Assembly (NCBI RefSeq): GCF_000021545.1 | Contig: NC_012438.1 | Location: 558,001-622,000 of the forward strand | DNA: 64,000 bases | Origin: Sulfurihydrogenibium azorense Az-Fu1 | GTDB lineage: Bacteria; Aquificota; Aquificia; Aquificales; Hydrogenothermaceae | Direction: 5' to 3' | Made by a program: the position numbers and the translations under genes | Shown: positions 32,573 through 40,714 of the stretch, in pieces | How positions within the stretch are numbered: position 1 is the stretch's first letter | How the letters are laid out: each line of letters starts with the position of its first letter | The notes under the pieces: generated by a model | Databases searched by the model: none | The model's input: the letters and a program-made list of their open reading frames with translations, nothing else | Told to the model about the DNA's origin: nothing

Positions 32573-33433
32573 ATGTCTTTTAAAGTGTTTCAAATAAATG
32601 AAGAATTTTTAGATGTAATGCCAAAAGAGATAGTTGATCTTCAAGAGAATGCAACTTGGGGAAATCCTAAAAGGGGAGTAATGGATCTTCCTTTCCACAA
32701 GGAGTTAATTGAAGAACACTCTTTGTGTGCTGGTTGCCCCGAAGCAGCTGCTTTAAGGTATATTATGGCATCTATACCCAATCCTGAAGATACTGTTATA
32801 GTTAACTCAACAGGATGTACTTCTTTGGTATTCCCTCACATTGCAATGCATACAGTTCACTCTCTTTTCGGAAACCAAAATGCTGTAGCATCTGGAATAA
32901 AGAGGGTTTTAGAGTATAGATACCCTGATAAAGTTAAAGATGTTATAGTATTGGCAGGTGATGGAGCTACTATAGATATAGGATTGGACTGTACATTGCA
33001 ATCTTTCTTTAGACAAGAGAAAATTACAACTATCTGCTTTGATAACGAGGTTTATGCAAACACAGGTGGACAAGAGAGTGGAGCTACACCTAAAGGCCAC
33101 GTGTTTAAAATGGCTCCTAAAGGTAAGCAGTTTGAAAAAGTTCCAATGTGGCAACTGGCTATAGACTCTGGTTGTAAATATGTAGCAAGGTTGACAGTTT
33201 CTTCTCCAAAGAGAGTAGAATCCGTAATTAAAAAAGCTGTATATGTAGCTAGAGAAGTAGGACCAACATATGTTCATCTTTACACTCCTTGTATACTTGA
33301 AATAGGTCTCAACTCTGACCAAGGTCTAGAAGAGATGAGATCAAAGGATAAAGAAAGATTCGCTTTCTTTGAGTATATATCTCCTGAAGCAGAGGAAGTA
33401 ATTAACAGGAAAAAAGCGGAGGGCTTACTATGA
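32573..33433 (+). CDS. porB: pyruvate:ferredoxin oxidoreductase, beta subunit
   Basis: The 286-residue TPP subunit. HSLCAGCPEAAALRYI and STGCTSLVFPH carry cluster cysteines. VLAGDGATIDIGLDCTLQSF and CFDNEVYANTGGQESGATPK are the TPP motif. TPCILEIGLNSDQG supplies the last Cys. The SLCAGCPE variant differs from PMCAGCFM in ForB, consistent with a different substrate. The stop overlaps the porG start by 4 bases. Confidence 0.93.
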   Translation: MSFKVFQINEEFLDVMPKEIVDLQENATWGNPKRGVMDLPFHKELIEEHSLCAGCPEAAALRYIMASIPNPEDTVIVNSTGCTSLVFPHIAMHTVHSLFGNQNAVASGIKRVLEYRYPDKVKDVIVLAGDGATIDIGLDCTLQSFFRQEKITTICFDNEVYANTGGQESGATPKGHVFKMAPKGKQFEKVPMWQLAIDSGCKYVARLTVSSPKRVESVIKKAVYVAREVGPTYVHLYTPCILEIGLNSDQGLEEMRSKDKERFAFFEYISPEAEEVINRKKAEGLL

Positions 33434-34149
33434 AAAGAAAAAGAGTCAATATTAGAATGCCTGGTCTTGGTGGACAAGGGGCTGTCACGGCAGCTCATAT
33501 AATAGCTACAGCTGCAGACTATGAAGGTTACTATGCAGTTTCTAATCCATTCTTTGGGGCTGAAAAAAGAATGGCTCCTGCTGAAAGTTATGCAAGAATA
33601 GGTGTAGAGCCGATTTATGACAGAGGAGAGGTTGTATATCCAGATGTTATTATGGTTTTTCATAACCATGTTATAACTATGGGTAAATCCTACACAATGC
33701 CTTTCTACTCTGGAATAAAGAAAAATGGACTTATTATAATTAACTCAGAAGAAGATCTTTTAACTCCTGGTGATAAAGCTTACCTTGATTCTTTAAATGT
33801 TAAAGTTTACAACTTCCCTGCGACAAAGTTTGCTATTGAACAAGCGGGAACGGAACTTGCTACAAATATGGCAATGGTTGGAGCTCTATTTGGATGTATC
33901 GGATCTGTAGGGCTTGAGGCTATAGAAGAAGGTATTAAAGCAAGATTCCTTAAAAAATTCGTTGCATCTGGTGGTACAGCATCGTTAGACTCAGCTCTTG
34001 AAAGAAAGTTTAAGAAAAAGTTAGAATTAATAGAGAAAAACTTAAACACAGCTAAAGCTGCTTATGAGCTTGCAGCAGAGTGGGCAAAATCTCAAGGTCT
34101 TGAATCTTTTTTACCGCCACCACCTAAAAAGAAAGCAGAAGTTGCATAA
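33430..34149 (+). CDS. porG: pyruvate:ferredoxin oxidoreductase, gamma subunit
   Basis: The 239-residue gamma subunit begins RVNIRMPGLGGQGAVTAAHI IATA with the family's GxGGQG motif, then NPFFGAEKRMAPAESYARI and TELATNMAMVGALFGC. The C-terminal tail ends in a run of prolines and lysines (FLPPPPKKKAEVA) that ForG lacks. It is the last gene of the 12.6-34.15 kb region, and a strong bidirectional terminator follows. Confidence 0.92.
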   Translation: MKRKRVNIRMPGLGGQGAVTAAHIIATAADYEGYYAVSNPFFGAEKRMAPAESYARIGVEPIYDRGEVVYPDVIMVFHNHVITMGKSYTMPFYSGIKKNGLIIINSEEDLLTPGDKAYLDSLNVKVYNFPATKFAIEQAGTELATNMAMVGALFGCIGSVGLEAIEEGIKARFLKKFVASGGTASLDSALERKFKKKLELIEKNLNTAKAAYELAAEWAKSQGLESFLPPPPKKKAEVA

Positions 34150-34152
34150 ATC

Positions 34153-34180
34153 TAAAAGTCCCCAAAAAGGGGACTTTTTA
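34153..34180. terminator. bidirectional terminator between porG and rel
   Basis: AAAAGTCCCC (from 34154), the loop AAAAA (34164-34168) and GGGGACTTTT form a stem of about 10 base pairs flanked by A and T runs on both sides. It can terminate porG on the + strand and rel on the - strand. The rel stop codon begins at 34183, next to the stem. Confidence 0.9.
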
Positions 34181-36316
34181 TTAAATTCTTTCTACTTTAA
34201 CAACATCGGAGAAATTTTTTATTGAGTTTAATATAGTGTTTAAATGGTTCTTGTCTTTTACTTCTAATGAAAATTTTATTAATGCTTTTTTATCTTTCAG
34301 TTCTGAGACTTTAACATTTTTTATGTTTGACCCTGTAGATGCTATCACATTAGATATGTTTGCTAAAACACCGGGTTTATCTTCAGCTATCACTTTTATA
34401 TTTGTTAAATATTTTATCTTTTCGTTTTGTTTCCATATAACATTTACTAATCTCTCTGGTTCTGTATTTTCAACAATTTTAGCATTCTTACATTCTCTAT
34501 TATGTATTGCTATTCCTTTTCCTTTTGTTATTACTCCTATAATATCGTCACCCGGTATAGGATTACAACATTTTGCTATAAAGCTTAGGACATTGTTTAT
34601 TCCATCTACTTCTATAAATATCTCTTTCTTTTTTTCTTGTGTTAGTGATTTTTCTAAAAACTGTCCCTGTTTTTCTTCTTTAAATAGATTAACAATTTTT
34701 AAAGGGGATATTTTTCCATCTCCTACTGCAATTAAAAGGTCTTCAAAACTTTTATAGTTGTATTTTGATAGTATCTTTTGTTTATCTTCTTCTGTTAAAG
34801 AAGTTATTTTTAGATTAACCTTTTTTAGGAATTTGTCTAAAAGTTTTTCTCCAAACTTTAGACTTTTTTCTCTTTCTATCTTTGATAAAAACTGTTTTAT
34901 ATTTGTCTTTGCTTTTGAGGTTACCACAAACTTTAACCAGTCTCTTGAGGGATAATGTCCCTCTTTTGTTATTACTTCAACTAAATCTCCACTTTTTAGT
35001 TTAGTATCAAGGGGAACAAACTTACCGTTTACCTTTCCTCCAACTGCTTTATGACCTACCATTGTATGAATAGCGTAAGCAAAATCTACAACTGTAGAAC
35101 CCGAAGGTAGCTTTACCAAATCTCCTTTCGGGGTAAAAACGTATATTTCTTCTGAAGATAAATCTGTACTAATGTCTTCTAAAACTTTAGAGTCTTTTGT
35201 TTCTTTTAATGTTTCTACTATGTTTTTCAACCAGTTGAATGCTTCTACGTCTTTTTCAGTTAAATGATTTCCACCTTTGTATCTCCAGTGAGCTGCAATA
35301 CCTTCTTCTGCAATTTTGTGCATTTGATGAGTTTTTATCTGTATTTCTACAAACTTACCTTCAGGACCTACTACAGTTGTGTGAAGAGCTTGATAGAAGT
35401 TTGATTTTGGAAGTGAGATGTAATCTTTAAACTTTCCTGGAACAGGTGTCCAAATGGAGTGTATAAGTCCAAGAGTTAAATAACAATCTTTTATATCCTC
35501 TACTAGTATTCTTACTCCAAAAATGTCATAAATGTCACTAAGTTTAAGGTTTTTTCTTAATGTTTTTTCGTATATACTATATATGTGTTTTGACCTGTAC
35601 TGGATTGTTGCATTTATGTTATGCTCTTTTAGTATTTTTTCTATCTCAGGGATTACTTTCTCTTTTAGATACTTTTCACTTTTTTCTTTTGATGTAGCAA
35701 AGTAAGAAACTACTTTTTTATACTCTTCTGGATAAAGGTACATAAAAGAAAGGTCATCAATTTCCCTTTTTATATTCCATAGACCTAGTCTTCCTGCTAA
35801 AGGTGAGTATATTTCAAGGCTTTCTTTTGCTATCCTTTTTTGCTTATCTTCTCTAAGGTAATGTAGCGTTCTTAGATTGTGTAGTCTATCTGCAAGTTTA
35901 ACAAGGATTACTCTAATATCATTTGATGTTGATATTATAAGTTTACGAAAATTCTCTACTTTTGCATCTTCTAAGTTTTCAAAGTTATACTTTCCTATTT
36001 TAGTAACACCGTCAACTATCTGTGAAACTTTTTTCCCAAACTTTTCTTCTATCTCAGTAGTAGTTGTATTTGTATCTTCAAGTATATCGTGTAAGAGAGC
36101 AGATATTATTGATACCTTATCTAATTTCAAGTCTGCTAATATTTTAGCAGCTTCTATTGGATGAATGTAGTATGGCTCACCTGATTTTCTGTATTGATCT
36201 TTGTGTTTTTCTACTATAAAGTCTATAGCTTCTACTACTTCCTCTCTTTCTTTTTCAGGTAAGTAGTTAATCTTATCAATAAGCTCTTTTGCTTCTTTTA
36301 TTTGGGTAGTTTCCAT
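34181..36316 (-). CDS. bifunctional (p)ppGpp synthetase/hydrolase Rel (RelA/SpoT)
   Basis: The 711-residue stringent-response enzyme. The hydrolase HD domain has H52 (YYIHPIEAAK) and H76-D77 (ALLHDILEDT). The synthetase domain has the GKFKDYISLPKSNFYQALHT element and IQIKTHQMHKIAEEGIAAHW. A TGS domain (IYVFTPKGDLVKLPSGSTVV DFAYAIH) and a C-terminal ACT domain (AEDKPGVLANISNVIASTGS) follow. Both active sites look intact, so it should make and degrade (p)ppGpp. It is the only such gene visible here and is transcribed away from the two low-complexity genes' region. The ATG at 36316 has a weak ribosome site. Confidence 0.94.
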   Translation of the reverse strand: METTQIKEAKELIDKINYLPEKEREEVVEAIDFIVEKHKDQYRKSGEPYYIHPIEAAKILADLKLDKVSIISALLHDILEDTNTTTTEIEEKFGKKVSQIVDGVTKIGKYNFENLEDAKVENFRKLIISTSNDIRVILVKLADRLHNLRTLHYLREDKQKRIAKESLEIYSPLAGRLGLWNIKREIDDLSFMYLYPEEYKKVVSYFATSKEKSEKYLKEKVIPEIEKILKEHNINATIQYRSKHIYSIYEKTLRKNLKLSDIYDIFGVRILVEDIKDCYLTLGLIHSIWTPVPGKFKDYISLPKSNFYQALHTTVVGPEGKFVEIQIKTHQMHKIAEEGIAAHWRYKGGNHLTEKDVEAFNWLKNIVETLKETKDSKVLEDISTDLSSEEIYVFTPKGDLVKLPSGSTVVDFAYAIHTMVGHKAVGGKVNGKFVPLDTKLKSGDLVEVITKEGHYPSRDWLKFVVTSKAKTNIKQFLSKIEREKSLKFGEKLLDKFLKKVNLKITSLTEEDKQKILSKYNYKSFEDLLIAVGDGKISPLKIVNLFKEEKQGQFLEKSLTQEKKKEIFIEVDGINNVLSFIAKCCNPIPGDDIIGVITKGKGIAIHNRECKNAKIVENTEPERLVNVIWKQNEKIKYLTNIKVIAEDKPGVLANISNVIASTGSNIKNVKVSELKDKKALIKFSLEVKDKNHLNTILNSIKNFSDVVKVERI

Positions 36317-36436
36317 TTTTAATAACCTAAGATTTAGTTATAAAGATAATATAACGATTTTTAAGAATTATCAAGGATTTTCGTCGATTTTTTGATATCG
36401 ATTATTGGAGAATGAGATGAATTAGATGATTTGAAA

Positions 36437-36457
36437 ACAGGGGCATAAAGCCCCTGT
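36437..36457 (-). terminator. terminator of the Lys/Glu-rich protein gene
   Basis: On the - strand ACAGGGGC, the loop TTTAT and GCCCCTGT form an 8-base-pair stem followed by TTTT. It lies 7 bases after the stop codon of the gene at 36464. The remainder of the 147-base gap to rel is AT-rich leader sequence for rel with no other structure seen. Confidence 0.85.
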
Positions 36458-36463
36458 CTTAGA

Positions 36464-36709
36464 TTACTTCTTCTCTTCTTGTTTTTCTTCTTTTTTCTCT
36501 TCTTGTTTTTCTTCTTTTTTCTCTTCTTTCTTTACATGTTTCTTTACTTGTTTCTTTACTTGTTTCTTTTCAGCTTTTTTCTCTTCTTTAGCTGGAGCTT
36601 CTTGTTTTGCTCCTTCTGCTGCTGGAGCTGCTGCTTTTTCTTCAGCGATAGATGCGAATCCTAGACCTAAAACTGCTACTGAGAGTGCTGATAATACTAA
36701 CTTCTTCAT
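36464..36709 (-). CDS. exported Lys/Glu-rich low-complexity protein
   Basis: An 81-residue protein with a signal peptide (MKKLVLSALSVAVLGLGFAS IA) and a mature part made almost only of Ala, Lys, Glu, Gln and Val: an Ala/Pro-rich start, then KKQVKKQVKKHVKKEEKK, then repeats of EEKKEEKQ. It should form an extended or helical, highly charged chain in the periplasm or membrane-bound. The family is not recognised. The ATG has TAGGAGG before it. It sits 27 bases after a lipoprotein gene with the same MKKLVL opening. Confidence 0.7.
   Translation of the reverse strand: MKKLVLSALSVAVLGLGFASIAEEKAAAPAAEGAKQEAPAKEEKKAEKKQVKKQVKKHVKKEEKKEEKQEEKKEEKQEEKK
36473..36520 (-). repeat. two identical 24-base tandem repeats within the Lys/Glu-rich gene
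   Basis: The 24-base unit at 36473-36496 is repeated without change at 36497-36520, and a partial third copy follows. Each unit encodes an eight-residue KKEEKQEE block. The perfect identity implies recent expansion by slippage and predicts length variation between strains. Confidence 0.8.
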
Positions 36710-36736
36710 ACTACTACCTCCTATAAAAGATTTAAG

Positions 36737-36988
36737 TTATTTGCCTGCTGGTTGTTGTGCAGGTTGTTCAGCTGGTTTTTGTTCTCCAGCTGGTTGTGCA
36801 GGTTGTTGCTGCTCTTGTCCTGCTGGTGCTGCTTGTTGAGCAGGTTGTTGCTCAGCTGGAGCTGGTGCAGGAGCTGCTTGTTGAGCAGGTTGTTGTTGCT
36901 CAGCTGGTTGTTCTTCTTTCTTTTGGCAGCTGAAAAGTAAAGATGCTGATAATACAGCTGCCACAGAACCGAGTACTAATTTTTTCAT
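36737..36988 (-). CDS. small Gln/Pro/Ala-rich lipoprotein
   Basis: An 83-residue protein with a lipoprotein signal (MKKLVLGSVAAVLSASLLFS then C), with the lipobox LLFSC and acylation Cys at about residue 21. The mature chain is KKEEQPAEQQQPAQQAAPAP and further PAEQQPAQQAAPA-type repeats, with no folded domain apparent. It probably forms an extended surface or periplasmic linker, similar to those spacing envelope proteins. The ATG follows AGGAGG. It is followed by the Lys/Glu-rich gene, so both may share one transcript. Confidence 0.72.
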   Translation of the reverse strand: MKKLVLGSVAAVLSASLLFSCQKKEEQPAEQQQPAQQAAPAPAPAEQQPAQQAAPAGQEQQQPAQPAGEQKPAEQPAQQPAGK

Positions 36989-37062
36989 TTAGTATTACCT
37001 CCTTACTTTGATTTACATTAAATACTTTACATTAAGAAAATTACAAATCAATTAAAAGAAAA

Positions 37063-38463
37063 TTACAAATTTGTAATCTTTTGAAAAGTAATTATGAAGG
37101 TTGTACCAATGTTTTCCTCACTGAGAACTTCTATTTTTGTATCGTGCTGAGTAAGTATTGCTTTAACTAAACTAAGTCCAAGACCGCTTCCAGTGTATAT
37201 TCCTCTACTTTCATCAACTCTGTAAAATTTTTCAAAGATTTTGTCTATTTTTTCTTGAGGTATCCCTATCCCTGAGTCTTCTATTTTTAGGATAATTTCT
37301 TTATTATCGTTTTCCAGTAAATCGATCTTTATATACCCGTTTTCTTTATTGAATTTAATTGCGTTATCTATTAAGTTAGCTATTGCTCGTGAGATATACT
37401 TTTCATTTCCGTAGATGTAGACATCTTCTTGAATGTTTAGGATTATATCTATTTTTTTTGTCTGGGCGTAATCTTTAAAAAGGTTGTATATCTTTTTTAC
37501 TATGTTAGATAGATTTATCTTCTCTTTTTGAAGTTGAAAAGTTCCTGATTCTAGCTTTGATAGTGTAAGTAAATCTTCTATCATCTGAGTTAATGAGTCT
37601 GTCTCTTCTATGATGTAAACGAGCAAATTTCCACAATCATTGGATAAATTACCTTTCATTAAAAGGTTTTCTGCTGAGCTTCTTATTCTTGTTATAGGTG
37701 TTTTTAAGTCGTGGGCTATACTTTCTGTAGTCTCTTTTAGCGTTCTTATAAGAGTTTCTATTCTATCTAACAAATCATTTATAAGTAAAGCCAAATCGTC
37801 TAACTCATCTTTACTACCTGTGATTGCTACCCTTTTATCAAGTTTCATACTGGTTGTTATATCTTTTGCTGTGTTGGATATATTTTTTATTTTTTTTGTT
37901 ATTGAATTTGTTATTAAAATACCTCCTGTAAGGGATAAGAAAAATACAATAATACCTGATATATAGAAGATTTCCATAAGACGGTTTAGTAGTTTGTTGT
38001 TTTCTAACTTTGATTTTCCTATTACAAGTATATGTTTGTTAGATAGTTTATATATTATTACATCAAAATACTCTATAGTAGTTAAAATGTATGTATCTGG
38101 TTTTAGTTTTCCGTAGTTTTCTAAGTTTATAACTAAGTCTTTCGTATGTATTCCTGTGTTTGTGTTTAAAATAATTTCTCCTTTTTTATCGTACATTTTA
38201 AAAAATAGTTCTACACTTTTTATTATTTCAGCTTCTTTGGTTATTTGATTTTTCAGTCCATTTAATCCTTCTTGTTTGTATAAGATTTTGTAAGATTTAG
38301 CTTTTTCTATAAGCTCTTCCTTTGTCTTGTTTTCTAAGTAAAGTTCAAAAAAAGAGTAAACCATGAAAAAAGATATTAAGAGTGAGATAAGTAAAGTAAA
38401 AGAGTATAAGAGAATTACTTTTATAGAAATTTTATTAAAAAATTTAATCAGATTTGAGAACAT
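37063..38463 (-). CDS. sensor histidine kinase
   Basis: A transmembrane kinase that pairs with the response regulator encoded just upstream. From ATG 38463 the product has 466 residues: a first membrane helix ([20 protein letters not shown]), an extracytoplasmic sensor of about 130 residues, a second helix (IFYISGIIVFFLSLTGGILI), HAMP, a HisKA domain with SIAHDLKTPITRIRSSAENL holding the phosphorylated His, and the ATPase boxes NLIDNAIKFN, EDSGIGIP, FEKFYR and GSGLGLSLVKAI. ATG 38502 is in frame, but it lengthens the overlap with the regulator to 59 bases against 20, so the later start is preferred. Confidence 0.92.
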   Translation of the reverse strand: MFSNLIKFFNKISIKVILLYSFTLLISLLISFFMVYSFFELYLENKTKEELIEKAKSYKILYKQEGLNGLKNQITKEAEIIKSVELFFKMYDKKGEIILNTNTGIHTKDLVINLENYGKLKPDTYILTTIEYFDVIIYKLSNKHILVIGKSKLENNKLLNRLMEIFYISGIIVFFLSLTGGILITNSITKKIKNISNTAKDITTSMKLDKRVAITGSKDELDDLALLINDLLDRIETLIRTLKETTESIAHDLKTPITRIRSSAENLLMKGNLSNDCGNLLVYIIEETDSLTQMIEDLLTLSKLESGTFQLQKEKINLSNIVKKIYNLFKDYAQTKKIDIILNIQEDVYIYGNEKYISRAIANLIDNAIKFNKENGYIKIDLLENDNKEIILKIEDSGIGIPQEKIDKIFEKFYRVDESRGIYTGSGLGLSLVKAILTQHDTKIEVLSEENIGTTFIITFQKITNL

Positions 38464-39118
38464 AACCAAAGCCACGAACTGTATGAATAAGTTTTTTCTC
38501 AAATCTTTTGTCTATCTTTTCTCTCAACCTATGAATGTGGACATCTACTACGTTGCTGTCTATATCAAAGTCTATATCGAAAACATTTTCTAAAATCATA
38601 TTTCTAGTAATTATTCTTTCTGAATTTTCAACTAAGTACTTTAGAAGTTCAAACTCTTTTGCTGTAAGGTTTATCTTTTTTCCATTACGATACACTTCTT
38701 TTTTTAGTAAATCTATTGTAAGGTCTGCATACTTAAGTTTAGATATCTCTTCTATGGTTTTTGTTCTACGGATAAGGGCGTTTATCCTTGCTATAAGTTC
38801 AGGAAAGCTAAAGGGTTTTGTAAGGTAATCATCAGCTCCAAGTTGTAGTCCTTTCACTTTGTCTTCTATTTCTCCTTTTGCACTTAAAACTAAGATAGGA
38901 GTTTTAACCTTCTTTTCTCTTAATTGTCGTATTACTTCGTAGCCTGACATTTTAGGAAGCATTATATCTAAAACGATAACGTCGTACTCTTCATAGGTAG
39001 CATAACTCATTCCTTCTTCTGCATCAAATGCCTGCTGAACGGCAAAACCTTCTTCTTTAAGTCTTTTTGCTATAAGGTGGGAAAGCTCTTTATCATCTTC
39101 TATGATTAGTACTTTCAT
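38444..39118 (-). CDS. OmpR/PhoB family response regulator
   Basis: The 224-residue regulator has a receiver domain with the acidic pair in IIEDDKELSHL, the phosphoacceptor Asp in DVIVLDIMLPKMSGYEVI and the Lys in GADDYLTKPFSFPELIARI. A winged-helix domain follows, with KKINLTAKEFELLKYLVENS and SNVVDVHIHRLREKIDK, then IHTVRGFGYVLK. It is probably activated by the kinase at 37063-38463, with which it overlaps by 20 bases. It starts inside the end of the M50 protease gene (26-base overlap). Confidence 0.94.
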   Translation of the reverse strand: MKVLIIEDDKELSHLIAKRLKEEGFAVQQAFDAEEGMSYATYEEYDVIVLDIMLPKMSGYEVIRQLREKKVKTPILVLSAKGEIEDKVKGLQLGADDYLTKPFSFPELIARINALIRRTKTIEEISKLKYADLTIDLLKKEVYRNGKKINLTAKEFELLKYLVENSERIITRNMILENVFDIDFDIDSNVVDVHIHRLREKIDKRFEKKLIHTVRGFGYVLKSD

Positions 39119-40214
39119 TTATCTCCCTCAAGTACCTTGATATAATATCTTCTATATCTGACCTTCTTAATATTCCTAAAAAGGTATTATTGTACTTAAC
39201 AGGGATTTCTTCAAGGTTATTCTTTCTCATATAACTGTAAGCTCTTGATAGTTTTTCATCTGGTAAGACATAAATATCTATCGGTTTTACAACATCATTT
39301 AAAATTAGCTCTTCTTGTTTGTAGTAAGGTATTTTACTTAAATCTCTTGTATCTAAAAAAAGTATTCTTCCGTCTTTTAACAAAACTGGATAAAGTCTTG
39401 TAATTGGTCTTTCGTAAGTTATAAACTCTAGTAATGGTAAATCAGCTGGTACAGGGTTCATAACGTTCATTACGTTTTCTACTCTAAACCTTGACAGTAT
39501 GTAGTTTAACTTTGTTGATAGTAAAGCTTCTTTAGAAGCTCTCTTTATAAAAAATCCTAAAAATGAAAGCCAGATACCGTTTACTATACTTCCTGTAAAC
39601 AGGCTAAAAATTCCAAGTAAAATAAGAATTATTCCAAAAATGTTTCCTAACTTTGATGCTATTTCTGTAGCTTTTAATATACCGTACTTACTCCACAAGA
39701 TAGACCTGAATATCCTTCCACCGTCTAATGGAAATGCAGGAATAAGGTTAAAAGCTCCTAAAAAGAAGTTAACCATAAACACGTAGTTTAAAAATCCATT
39801 AAATAGGTCATCTTTAGGATAGAAATATACAGCTGTAAAAAACAAAGAAGCTAAGAAAAAACTCATTAAAGGTCCTGCAATAGCTATTTTAAACTCTTGG
39901 GAAGGAGTTTTAGGCTCATCTTGAAACAAAGCTACTCCGCCAAATATAAAAAGGTATATATCCTTTACTGGTATTCCATACCTCATTGCCACCAATGAGT
40001 GGGAAAGCTCATGAAGAAGGACAGATATAAAAAGGGTTATGGCAGATACTATTGAAACTAAGTAGTAGTTTATCTTTGGCAATTCAGGGTAAAATGAAGG
40101 ATAAAATCCTTCGGCTAACGTTATAGTTATGAGAAAAAAAGCAATGAACCAGCTGTAATCTAAGTTAACTTCTATTCCAAAAACCTTGAAAAGTCTTATT
40201 CCACTAAAACTCAT
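39093..40214 (-). CDS. site-2-type M50 intramembrane metalloprotease with CBS-like tail
   Basis: The 373-residue polytopic membrane protein has the zinc-binding HExxH in LLHELSHSLVAMRYG and the second ligand segment NLIPAFPLDGGRIFRSILW, both embedded in helices as in S2P/RseP-like peptidases. The C-terminal third after about residue 240 has two CBS-like motifs (VMNPVPADLPLLEFITYERP and YMRKNNLEEIPVKYNNTF) that may sense nucleotides. The M50B/CBS arrangement is common in thermophiles. It could cleave a membrane-anchored regulator; the downstream two-component pair suggests an envelope-signalling setting. No PDZ domain is visible. Confidence 0.9.
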   Translation of the reverse strand: MSFSGIRLFKVFGIEVNLDYSWFIAFFLITITLAEGFYPSFYPELPKINYYLVSIVSAITLFISVLLHELSHSLVAMRYGIPVKDIYLFIFGGVALFQDEPKTPSQEFKIAIAGPLMSFFLASLFFTAVYFYPKDDLFNGFLNYVFMVNFFLGAFNLIPAFPLDGGRIFRSILWSKYGILKATEIASKLGNIFGIILILLGIFSLFTGSIVNGIWLSFLGFFIKRASKEALLSTKLNYILSRFRVENVMNVMNPVPADLPLLEFITYERPITRLYPVLLKDGRILFLDTRDLSKIPYYKQEELILNDVVKPIDIYVLPDEKLSRAYSYMRKNNLEEIPVKYNNTFLGILRRSDIEDIISRYLREINESTNHRR

Positions 40215-40711
40215 CTTTTCCTTTTCCTTCTTTTTGGTATTAGCTTTTTAAAAGTAGAGTAAATTATATCAGTAAATATATGAACAATCTCTGCCAAAAC
40301 TATACCAATAAAGAAAGATAAAGTAAACTGATTTAAAATTAAAGTTTTAAAGTCTTTTAGCTCAAAAGTAATCTGCTTTTCTGGATAAAGATATTTCATT
40401 AAATATTTAAAACTAATAAAAATCAACAGAAAAATAGCTGTTAAATAAATAATTTTGAAAACTGTACCGTATATTGGAATATGAGAAACACCTCTATGTT
40501 TGAAAATCTTTGTGTAGGGATACCATACTATCCTTAAAATGTTCCATCTTTTATTTGGTTTTGATAGGTATATATCGTTATCTGGTGTTAAAAAAAATGT
40601 ACCTACCAAGTATCCTGTCGTAAATCCAAAGAAGTCTGTAGGTTGAAGGAAGTAAACAGCGGGAGGTAGGACTAAAAGGTTTACTATGTCATGAGTTCTC
40701 CCGCTTGCCAA
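40211..40711 (-). CDS. DUF2227 putative metal-binding membrane protein
   Basis: 166 residues. The N-terminal SGRTHDIVNLLVLPPAVY and the PDNDIYLSKPNKRW region, with HRGVSHIPIYGT and EIVHIFTDIIY, hold conserved His and Asp residues like those of DUF2227 proteins, which resemble membrane-bound metal-dependent hydrolases. About four hydrophobic segments are present, and the tail is very basic (KKLIPKRRKRKR). The function is unknown. Its stop overlaps the M50 protease start (ATGA). Confidence 0.75.
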   Translation of the reverse strand: MASGRTHDIVNLLVLPPAVYFLQPTDFFGFTTGYLVGTFFLTPDNDIYLSKPNKRWNILRIVWYPYTKIFKHRGVSHIPIYGTVFKIIYLTAIFLLIFISFKYLMKYLYPEKQITFELKDFKTLILNQFTLSFFIGIVLAEIVHIFTDIIYSTFKKLIPKRRKRKR

Positions 40712-40714
40712 ATA

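Noticed and set aside
34236-34757. 173-aa + strand reading frame opposite rel
   Set aside because: It is the antisense of the ACT/TGS-coding part of rel, has no ribosome site of its own and is rich in Phe and Ser, as expected of an antisense frame.
36479-36940. + strand Phe/Leu/Ser-rich frames opposite the low-complexity exported proteins
   Set aside because: These are complements of Lys/Glu and Gln/Pro codons and lack start signals. The - strand frames have signal peptides and AGGAGG sites.
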